Positions 55,391 through 64,000 of a stretch of 64,000 nt of DNA are shown one piece after another. A model generated the notes under the pieces. That model searched no databases, was not told the origin of the DNA, and saw only the letters and a list, made by a program, of their open reading frames with translations. Source of the DNA: Asterella californica (lineage: Eukaryota > Streptophyta > Marchantiopsida > Marchantiales > Aytoniaceae); contig JAYKYS010000010.1 in assembly GCA_036924285.1 (NCBI GenBank), positions 5,146,001 through 5,210,000 on the forward strand, read 5' to 3'. The first letter of the stretch is position 1, and the number at the start of each line of letters is the position of its first letter. Made by a program: the position numbers and the translations under genes.

Positions 55391-55888
55391 GCGGCCGGTG
55401 AAGGTTCATCGATGAATTCAGTATATCTCTGCCATGCCTAGTCTGGATGGTTTGAAGAGTTCAATAAGAGCTGCCCGCCATTGGTATCTGCAGTACGTAT
55501 ACGACGTACTCTGGTCGAGTTTAGAGAGGATCAGATCTGGACTTCTATCATGATATCGATCATGGCACAACTGAACACTGTGAGCATTCGGCTAGCGCTA
55601 AGGGCCCGCATGCATTTACACTTGGCGAGTTAGCCAAGTGTAAGTCGGAACTTCAGATCCGAGATATAAATCCCGTGCGGCTTAAATTTCACGGTGCGTT
55701 GTAGTTCTTTTCAGATTCGAAATACCAAACTGAACGTTTTAGTACTACCGGGAGAATCGGGAGAATTCCCACCCGCTATACTGATTTCCTCATGAGTACT
55801 ATGTCGCTGTAAACGTCAACTGGTTTAACTTTTCATTTTCCTCTTCAAATAAAGTACAAAAAGGTTGAGTGTGATCGATCATCACATA

Positions 55889-55961
55889 GGCCCAGTAGCT
55901 CAATGCCAGAGCATCATCCTTTGTTGGAACGAAAGTTGCAGGTTCAAGTCCTGCCTTTACC
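55889..55961 (+). pseudogene. tRNA-like segment beta2 (copy C)
   Basis: Keeps GGCCCAG, GCTC/GAGC and the GGTTCAAGTCC B box. The 3' acceptor strand has changed (CTTTACC instead of CTGGACC), so the acceptor stem no longer closes. Confidence 0.55.
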
Positions 55962-58089
55962 GACGTTTTCACTTCTGATTTCCGCCCTTTTGATAGTGCT
56001 GGAGTTCGTACCGATGCAGCCGAGAGTGTCAATACTTTGAACTTTATTTGCACGTTTCCATGCGGTAGTTCTGATACTTTTGCGTCACGTCTGTTACAAT
56101 CTGGAGACCAGTCTTCATCGCAAAAGATGAAAAATGCGGAACCAAATGAAGATGTACAGGTGAGTCTCTGGAACATGATTGATAACTTTATTTCGGTGTT
56201 CTCAGTTTTCTTTTATGCGGACTACTTCGACTACGTATGCAGTTCTGCAGAGGCTTTCGATTACAGAACCATCTGTAAATATCCAATTTCAGTGGTCTTA
56301 GTAAAGTCACTCTAACCTATCCTTGTAACAAAAATTACAGGAACAAGATGAGAAGACGTAAGTCTAAACTGTCAGATCGTATCAGTGGTGGTCAAATCTA
56401 CAGAGATTGTATAAGGGGTGGCTGAATATCTGTAGATGGTAGATCTGAACTTTTTTAACGATTTACAGAAGATCAGTTTTACGAGCATAGAACGTTCGCA
56501 AACGTCCAGTGGCTGTAAACTTTATGTATCGCCTCTGGAGATGATATGTAAAATTTACAACAGAAACTTGTAAAATATTTTATGCGAGTTACGAGAATCC
56601 TTTGCGGATAAGGTTTGAGTGGTCTTAATAAAAGAGTAAACACAGTGTCCTAGTTATTAAATTTAATATAACTATATTATGAATATTATATTAAATTTGA
56701 ATTGTTTTATAACATTAAATGTTAGGTGAATTTGTCTAGATCCGAATTTAACCCATAAGCAAGTGAACGAGTAATCACTTGAGAAGCAATAAGACTTGGT
56801 ATAGTGAAAGCATTAGTTACAATATTTATTAATTTATTACTTAACACTGTTCAGTGAAAAAGTTCAGTAATAAATTAATAAACAGCATAAACAGTGCAAA
56901 CCATCATTTCTGGACGGCGAAAGCAGCTGTAGAAATAATCAACCAGCGGATCGGACACCGACTGCAGTTTCTCGAAATTACATGGTTCAACTCAATTCCA
57001 GGCTGATTCCTATGTCGGTGTCCGTTCATATATAGTCAGATCTAGAGCTCGAAGGAAAGCTGGCTATGGAGTTATCTGGACAGACATTGCACGAACTCTT
57101 CTCCAGAAGCATGATCAAATATGCTACACGGTTGGAGCCATGAATGTTCTTTTACGTGGAGATGGACATTTATCGGTGTCCAGTCCTGATATCTAGATCG
57201 GATTCCTTGCACTGTCATGCAATCTCTCCTTCAATATATTCACTTTTCGCTAGCTCAGTGTCCGGTTCGGTATATAGAGGACCTGGCGAAAGCAATTTGT
57301 GCCGTGTACTGATCATACCAGCTGCAGAAGGATATTGAGCTAGAGATTCCGTTGGTCCAAAGGCATTCGATCATGGGCGTCATTCCGCGTACAGTGCTAT
57401 AAGGGTTTATTACAGAACGACCCCTCATATTCACACAGGTCTAATTGAGTAATTCCAGTCCACGGTACTAAACCCCAGAAATTTACTTGACCGTGTCCTT
57501 AATACGTTTGTCGGACTTTACCTCACCCAACTAAACTTTGCGTTACTTGACCACAACCTTGACCGGTTACAGCAGTTTCAGTACGTGACAATGTCACATC
57601 ATCAAGATGCGAAAATGGATGTTAACTATCAGCCATGTATCTACACAAATAGTTAAATTTAAAGTATTTTTACAACAAATTACCAGCCCAGATTATTTTT
57701 TATTTACTTGATGCAATATCTTTACACAACAATAGACCTGCTGAACCTGATATTGTCAGTAAAAGTGTGGTTTCAGTAACGCAAAATTAAGAGATGTAAA
57801 GTCAAGTCCGAAAAACTATGAGACTATTCAGATCGTAGCTGTAATGTGAGGAATTCGAAGAAAAGGAAGACTTGAAGGAGGAAAGAGATTCTGAAACAGA
57901 ATATCGAATCGAAACAGAGCCCAGAAAAAATGGCACTAGTAGTAAGGGAAGCACAGTAGAATGAGTAATATAATTGTGAACATAATATCTCGTCATGCGT
58001 AACCAAAAGTGCAGGTCACTGGGCCTGTGCTACTGCAAACTGTTTCTGTAAAGATTCAAATAAGAAGATCTGACTACATTGATCGTACA

Positions 58090-58161
58090 GGCCCAGTAGC
58101 TCAATGCCAGAGCATCATCCTCTGTTGGACGAATATTGCAGGTTCAAGTCCTGCCTGGACC
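58090..58161 (+). pseudogene. tRNA-like segment beta1 (copy C)
   Basis: 72 nt with acceptor GGCCCAG/CTGGACC, perfect T-arm and a partly paired anticodon arm (TCATCC/GGACGA). 2.2 kb from beta2, similar to the spacing in copy B. Confidence 0.6.
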
Positions 58162-59271
58162 AAACCGAAGGACCCTGAATCCTCCTCTGAGGAATCTTCT
58201 TAACCCTTTTTACACATCTTAATCACATGGAAGTAAGTTTATCTGTCAATTCTGCTCTGAGAACTCTTCGGCGAAACCATCGACTTTGGATCTGAATCAA
58301 TCGCATGCAAGTAACTTATATGTCAATTCTGCTCTGAGAACTCCTCGAAACATCGACCGTAGGAATAAATAATGTCTCTTCAGCATCTGTGTTGGGATTA
58401 GAGAGGAAGGTAGTTATAATTCCATGCATGTATGCTTCATATGCAGTGCAGAATAGGACCGGAAAATGGTCGCTATGTACTTGCAGACGTTTGAAGATTC
58501 CACTGGGAAGTTGTAAGAAAAGATTGATCAGCACACCAGACACTTATCGTCCGACCAGGGATTTCAACTTCAACTTCGATCGATCACCACAACAATCATA
58601 TAGAACCGCTAACGGTCCTCATGTAACAGAAAAAGTATGCGCTGTATATATACTGTTCAGTCTGGAACTTCAAGGTTTTTCTGTGAAGGTGATCCAGAGT
58701 TCTGTTCGAAGAAGCTTAGAAACCACAAGGGCCAACTAGATGGAGTTGCTGTTACCTTTGACCTACGCCCTCTTTGTATCAGTTGCTGCACTCACTGAAA
58801 GCCAGTCACCTCCGTGTGAGCATGCTCTCCAGAGGAGTCTCAGAATTCCCAGTTCATGTTTCAGGCAGTCTGTAGGTACGTGGCCAAGCTGACTGACTGG
58901 TATTTGACTGATATTCGACTTCGTACCGAAATGCTGATTGGGGTTTCGTTGGGTGGTGGGCCGCGCGAACGCGTACCCACCTCTGTCACAAATTATGACG
59001 TGCATTATCCCCTTAGGGAAATGCTAGGGCCAGCCGAACCGTAGTGCAATGGGTCAGCCAGCTATAGGTCATCGCCCTTCAGGATCAACGATCGGCCCCG
59101 CCCAGGTAAGTATATTTCTTCGAACTCTCCCAGCGCATCATGTACTTGCGTCGAAGCTGTTAGCCGCAACTTCATGCATGGGTTTATAGGGCTCGGGCTT
59201 GGGATGTGCGTAAACCGACAACACACTGTTCTTCAAGGACACGGTCTTCGCAGAACCGTCGAGTAGCATAT

Positions 59272-59344
59272 CTACTAGTCAACAAGCTGGCAGCCCATCC
59301 GCCCACAGCCGGGGCGGCGTGGGGTCGAATCCTCCTACCGGGAG
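59272..59344 (+). pseudogene. tRNA-like segment alpha (copy C)
   Basis: Same family as 515-583. Core gggcggcgtggggtcgaatc, flanked by caagctggcagccc. This copy shows the link to alpha-prime most clearly. Confidence 0.4.
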
Positions 59345-59984
59345 TGCTCAGTCTGTGCAAGTGCAGTCGATTCGGTGATAGAAAGTTCTACTGCGAGAAA
59401 GAGGTAAAAAATAACAGTGTCGTAGACATAGTCCGTTTTATATTTCGATAATAAATAATAAGTAAAATAATGACATCCCGGGCTTAACCCGCTTCTTGTT
59501 TCGAAAAAAAGAAGTATTTCTACTGTGAGATGACATTCTGCTTCCAGATGAGATCAAGTTTACCTCTCTTTTCTCTTTCCTTTTTGTTTTTTCAAAAGAA
59601 AAGATCGAGAACAAGATAAGACTGCTATGATTCTTCTCATATCCGAGATGGAGCCACTCGTTCACAAAATTTACCACACATTAGTTCCAAGCAAGCTACT
59701 TCAAAAGCAGGTAACTCTAACATGCGAACAATACATTAGCTCGAGCTCCGTTCCCCAAGAGGTCTTCAGACATGGCATACGCATGCCCTTCATGTCCAAG
59801 AAGCATACCATGACTTCTACTCGAAACTCACCGAGTGATACTCCAGAATGTAGAGAAGGATCAAATATGATACGTCCTCTTCCATCGCCTCCGCCTCGAC
59901 CTCGAATTAGAACTCCATCGCCACTATTATCGACACCTCCTCTCTTTCTCATCACAGCGATTTTCAAAATCGTTCAGTGTTAAT

Positions 59985-60310
59985 CCAGTTTTACAACAAC
60001 TTGTCTACTCACTCTTCTCTCAACTTGTCTACTCACTCTTCTCTCGCAGCCTCACTCCTCTCCCTTCTCTCGCAACCTCACTTCCTCTCTCCTCAAATAT
60101 CTCAAAACCTCTCCTCTCTCCTCCTCTTCTGATCTCGACTCTCCTCTCGACTAAACCTCTCCACTCTCCTCTCGACTGTTCCAGCTCTCGTCCTCTTTTT
60201 CTCCTCTCCACTCTCTGTAAGAGCGTGAGAAACTCTCCTCCTCTTCTTTTCACGACTCTCCTAGAAAGGTGTGAGGAAGTTAATCGAAAGCTTTTCAAGT
60301 AGCCTCTACT
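59985..60310 (+). repeat. CT-rich low-complexity tract
   Basis: Long pyrimidine-rich stretch built from ctcctctc, tctcgact and cttgtctactcactcttctctc units. The antisense frame is purine-rich (Arg/Glu/Gly) and not a believable gene. Confidence 0.8.
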
Positions 60311-60500
60311 TCTCTCGACTTTCCGAGAAAGGTATAAGGTGCTACAAGGAAGCCGGAGCAAGGATGTCGATGCTTTCGAACTAATTTGAAGTTCAGTTCG
60401 GTTCTACTTCTCTCGACTTTCCGGAATAAGATGCTACAAGGAAGCCGGAGTAGGGATGTCGATGCTTTCGAACTAGTTTGAAGTTCGGTTGAGTTCGGTT
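60305..60500 (+). repeat. 98-bp tandem duplication
   Basis: Units start at 60305 and 60403 with tctacttctctcgactttcc, then ggtgctacaaggaagccgga (agatgctac in unit 2), gatgtcgatgctttcgaact and gaagttc. Confidence 0.85.
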
Positions 60501-60670
60501 CTATGTATTACTATCATTTCATTTCTAAAACCATTCACCAAGTCTTTTTCTCTTGAGGTTAAGCTTGGACACGCTCTAATTTATTTATCAGTATCGCATT
60601 CACAATATCTTGTGGTTTTTCTCTCTTGATGTTCGGCTTTTTCATCATTTCAGTAATCACAGAAAAGATA

Positions 60671-60799
60671 ACAGCATACATTTTATTCTGCAAAATTACC
60701 CGACATTGTTATCAAAATAGATAACAGCATATATAAAAAGCAGTATAAAAAGCGATACATTTTATTCTGCAATATTATCCGACATTGTTATCAAAATAT
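60671..60799 (+). repeat. About 80-bp tandem duplication
   Basis: tacattttattctgcaa and cgacattgttatcaaaata occur in both units (60671-60719 and 60752-60799), separated by an AT-rich linker. Confidence 0.75.
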
Positions 60800-60808
60800 A
60801 CTCTTTCG

Positions 60809-61582
60809 CTACTCTAGCAAACTGTATAATTTCTCGAGGTTCTCAACTGCATCTTCGCACACACAGAGTGTGTTCTTTATTTCTTCACACAGACCCACAG
60901 TTCGGTCTTTCACCTCTGCAATATGATCTCGAACTTGATGAAACCTAGTCAATACGTCCCGGCAATGATCAACATGTTTAATTTTCACTATAGGTTCTTC
61001 CATCACCAATTTGTCCATGTCCCAACCAATAGACTCTACCCCAACTCGCTCGATAACATCAGAAATTGCTTGTGAACATCCTACTCTACGCGCTGCGAAC
61101 ACTGTGCGTTCTCTATTTTTTCGACTAAGACCGATTTGCAGCTCCCAAAATCCTCACAAAATAGTAGATTGGATAAGTTCCTTCTATTCCCTTTCAGACA
61201 AAATGGAAAATTCTGTCGCTGTCATGCCTAAGAGTTCATTCCCAGCTTGCCACACTGTGAAAACACCGCAGTCTTCAACTTTGCATTCCTTTGTTGACGA
61301 GTTCATCAGTGACATACTGAATCTCCAAGCTCGAAAAGTACGAGGATGAGAACAACAACAGCTTGGACTTGGAGAGTTTGCTCCAGGAGATGGTAATTCT
61401 TTTTGTTTAGAAACTGCTCCGGCAGCTTTCAAACATCTGACGCAAGCTTGATAAGTCATGGAACCATTGCAGCTGCGGATGATTTTCACTATCGCGCATC
61501 TGGTCCATCGTGGTTCTACATTTTTCCCAATCGTTTTGGTTTCATTGTAGAATTCGCGAAGAGCGAAAATCTGCACAGCCAT
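60809..61582 (-). pseudogene. RPA1-like (replication protein A large subunit) C-terminal OB-fold pseudogene
   Basis: From 61582 one frame runs to 60809 with two internal stops (TAG near 61186, TGA near 61147). The N-terminal part has AIVKIIRSCN followed by YQACVRCLKAA, matching the zinc-ribbon entry of the RPA1 C-terminal domain. Then come FRAWRFSMSLMN and VFTVWQAGNELLGMTATEF, like the OB-fold strands and the LLG-x-[ST]A-x-E motif. The second Cys pair of the zinc ribbon seems degenerate. After the stops the frame continues GFWELQIGLSRKN and a helical tail. RPA binds single-stranded DNA; relatives also occur in plant Helitrons. With two stops I call it a pseudogene, although a short intron could remove part of them. 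Confidence 0.6.
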
Positions 61583-61919
61583 CGAAAAGAATGTGGGCCG
61601 AGCACTCTCAAAACTTCAACGTGAACTAAACTCTGCGCTAAAACTTCAACGCAAACTTGCTGCACTAAACTCTGCGCAATGTAACATTCTGCTGCGCAGT
61701 CCTTCTTGTCTTCCCGTGCATTAATCTAACATTGTACCACGTGAGACATCACTAGGTGACATCTGACATTGTAACATGTCACACATCGCCACGTTAGACA
61801 TCATCAGCTGACATCTGACATTGAAACATGTCAACTGACATGACATAACACGTCAGCTTCGGAAAGCTGACAGGACTATCTGACTGGACGTCCATGTGGC
61901 AAAGTAACTTACAAAGCGA
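61583..61919. other. Spacer between RPA1-like pseudogene and LTR
   Basis: No gene. Short repeats of actaaactctgcgc/aaacttcaacg (61610-61690) and of tgacatctgacattg.aacatgtc (61760-61840). Confidence 0.5.
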
Positions 61920-63936
61920 TGTTCTGTTGTGGGACCAACTAGTATGTAAATTACGCTTATAAGTGCGTTTTGCGCACAGTTGTAGAAGTTGTGGTGTAAT
62001 GGTATCTAAAACTTTGCTCTTATGAGCTTAGAATGCTCGATTATCTGCTGGGGGTCTCCATGGGGCAGAAAAGGACAAGGTTGAGTCCTTTAACTTCTCA
62101 TTGGTCCTCCAAAAAGTGAAGATAACTTATCATCTACCTAAGTGTGCGCTCTGGGAGGATCGGGGCACTTTGAGGAGAGATTTTGGAGATCAGAGGACAT
62201 GGGCGGAGAGCTCTCGATGGAGGAGAGCAACTTGAGCCGAAATTTCACTCGATTTGGAGGTCCAAGACATACGTTATGGCCATTTGAAGTTCATAGAGTG
62301 ATGGGAGTACATAGCTTTCTCTTCCGATTGTAAGATTAAGGAGTTTGAGTTATTCAACCGTCAGATTGAGACCAGATTTCATGAGCTTGTAGTCTATCAG
62401 TTGCTGAAGCTCTGACCCCAAATTTCACCACCGGATGTTCTGTCGATTGAGCGCAATGGCGATTTGAAGGCAATGGGGTGCAGAAAGCTTTCAATCTAGG
62501 ACAGTGAGTTTGCAGATTTATGGAGGAAGATCTGAACGGTCAAATCGACTCAAATTTCCTGAGTAGTGAGTTTACCTTCTGAATTAATAGCACAGGAAGT
62601 TTGAGTGGAAGTGGACGGTTCATTTTGACGAATAAGCTTCTGTCCTGAATCTGAGATTGGAAGTGCGGGTTAGTTTCTGAGAATTTGTGTTAATTGTGGG
62701 AGGAGATCTAGCCGTCAGATCTTCCTGAAATTTGACTTGTAAGTAGAGATTTTAGTATCCTACCTACGTGGCAAGTTTGAGAGGAGATTGAGCTGTAGAT
62801 CCGTATCTATCATGTGTGAAAATTCGCTGTTTTTTCTGTCGAGTTGTATCGACAACGGTATCTAGTCCATGTCCTGAGTCTTGTTAGCGAGAGCTGGCAG
62901 AAAAGCATCCAGCGTGACGTTTGTATTGCTTTGGAGAATATTCTAGGCGTAGATAAAGACTTTAGCGACCTACGTGGTTGTCAGGTTCGCACTCAACGTG
63001 ACAAAGTGCGATCCTTGACCTATAAAGTCGACTACTTGTCTAGCCTAGTCTCTAGTATTGGGACGTGTTACGGTGCATGCTTTTGAACCTTTCACCCAGA
63101 CGATCTACACGTGGATGTGTATGACGACACCAAACATGCGATGTGCATGTGTGCCACCTCATCGGTCCGTGTGGCTTGGGTTGCTCGGTTAGGGAGCTTG
63201 CACCTATCCTTGTTTTGTGTTTGATACCTTTAAGAAAAGGGGAGTGACTTGTGTGTGGGGGCATTCGACCTTGGGATTTTCAAGAGATTGGTCGTGGAGA
63301 GATCGGAGTGATCCTATGAGATTGTATCAAAGTTTTATGGATCGAGATACCCTTGTAGTTGAAATGCAAATGTTGTGAGAGATGGACGAAGGACTCTACT
63401 TACCGCCCAGATTCCCTTTTCGAAACCCTTTCTAGATTAAACTGATGTACATGGAACGAGTTCATTTCCAACAGTTTCTGATAGGATCCTTCGGGCATAC
63501 TTTACCGCGCAAGTCATGCTCTCGCCTGTCACTGTGATCTTATCTGTTGTTACTTACGGCCAATGGTATCTCACCGTCTTCATCCTCATCTAGCGAAGGA
63601 TGGATCTAAATCAGCTCCCTCCTGTAAACTTTAACATCGAGTGTGAGATAAGACACATTTGTCGACCCAAAGCCATGTACGAAGCCCTAGTAGTGAGAAA
63701 CTTCGGAGAGGAATACTACCGAGAGATCATGTCATCGCATATCCCGTTTGTCGTGCCCATGATCCTCCAATGTTTTCGTGTGGTTATCTTGACCCTTTAC
63801 TGAGAGAAAGAAAGTACTTAGTTATCGAGGAAGTCAGAGAGGAATCTAAGGGATACTAGTCACTCTGCTGAGCATCGATCACTAACCACAGTCAGAAGGT
63901 ACGCCCTTGCTCAAAGGAAAGGCTCTCGCTGCGACA
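61920..63936 (+). mobile_element. Left LTR of an LTR retrotransposon truncated by the window end
   Basis: 2017 bp, TGTTCTGTTGTGGGACC to GCTGCGACA, homologous along its whole length to the solo LTR at 41274-43305. It is followed after tatt by a primer-site-like sequence (63941). Only ~60 bp of internal region is in the window, so family and coding content are unknown; LTR length favours Gypsy. Confidence 0.85.
63600..63803 (+). CDS. Short ORF c in the 2-kb LTR (second copy)
   Basis: 67 codons, MDLNQLPPVNFN to CFRVVILTLY, homologous to 41407-41610 with about four amino-acid differences and intact start and stop. The preceding frame (from 63383) corresponds to ORF b but is broken by a stop and a 1-bp deletion. 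Function unknown; the frame is in the sense direction of the LTR and ends about 130 bp before its 3' end. Confidence 0.45.
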   Translation: MDLNQLPPVNFNIECEIRHICRPKAMYEALVVRNFGEEYYREIMSSHIPFVVPMILQCFRVVILTLY

Positions 63937-63940
63937 TATT

Positions 63941-63959
63941 TGGTGCTTCCACTGAGAGC
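63941..63959 (+). other. Probable primer binding site
   Basis: TGGTGCTTCCACTGAGAG begins 4 bp after the LTR. TGG at the start fits complementarity to a CCA tRNA end; I cannot name the tRNA. Confidence 0.6.
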
Positions 63960-64000
63960 ACGCTTTGAGGTGGTTGAGTGACTTGTTGTCGAGGAGCGTC

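Larger units (their letters stand above)
55391..59838 (-). repeat. R1 repeat copy C (inverted)
   Basis: Inverted relative to copies A and B. It starts at the gcatgcagcag corresponding to 8455-8465 in copy A and ends at cggtgag, near the left edge of copy B. It keeps both beta segments and the interval between them, and has neither Copia-1 (unoccupied site near 55478) nor the element at 11735-12098. Some parts differ by several percent from copy B. Confidence 0.85.

Noticed and set aside
60029..60361. Arg/Glu-rich open frame on the minus strand
   Set aside because: Translation of a CT-rich low-complexity tract; no domain or start context.

Overview
This looks like a repeat-dominated stretch of a streptophyte (land plant or close algal relative) nuclear genome. 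The evidence is three Ty1/copia elements primed by the plant-type initiator-Met PBS (TGGTATCAGAGC), an intron-containing CACTA (En/Spm, tnp2-type) transposase, a Mutator-type element with 9-bp target duplications, a roughly 2-kb LTR, and GT-AG introns in AT-rich DNA. The lineage cannot be fixed from the sequence; a seedless plant is my guess. I see no ordinary host gene in intact form. The only cellular-type protein trace is an RPA1-like pseudogene at 60809-61582.

The backbone is a non-coding repeat several kb long, here called R1, present in three main copies. Copy A is + at 1-2012 and 8360-10452. Copy B is + at 11622-16712, 39722-40036 and 46895-48172. Copy C is - at 55391-59838. A rearranged fragment, D, lies at 48173-49190. 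R1 carries several tRNA-like segments (alpha, beta1, beta2, alpha-prime, gamma). Copy A has lost the ~2.1 kb between beta1 and beta2 and keeps one hybrid beta.

R1 is the target of most insertions, so its copies act as empty-site references for each other. Copia-1 (2013-8359, -, identical LTRs, TSD gatac) sits in copy A. A 23.0-kb CACTA element (16713-39721, TSD taa) sits in copy B, and copy A shows its empty site. Copia-3 (40037-46894, +, TSD catag, decayed) sits further along copy B. Copia-2 (49866-54118, -, TSD aggtc, internally deleted) lies between D and copy C. Nesting continues: the CACTA element holds a pair of long inverted repeats, whose left arm contains a MULE (23509-26380) and whose right arm contains an 8-bp-TSD element (34166-34697). 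Copia-3 holds a GC-rich palindromic block that was itself split by a solo LTR (41274-43305). The same LTR family begins a further element at 61920 that runs off the right edge.

Inside the CACTA element are a tnp2-type transposase on the minus strand (about 17950-22180), a decayed multi-exon accessory gene on the plus strand (about 35383-38874), subterminal repeats at both ends, and unusual cargo: a hairpin array (28821-29358), a 109-bp tandem array, and a ~452-bp tandem array whose units carry an exon-like block. The two most unusual observations are GC-rich palindromic inserts between gag and integrase in two different copia elements, and a row of short, closely spaced, related ORFs inside the 2-kb LTR family. 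Boundaries of the R1 copies are approximate; boundaries of elements with target duplications were read directly from the sequence.
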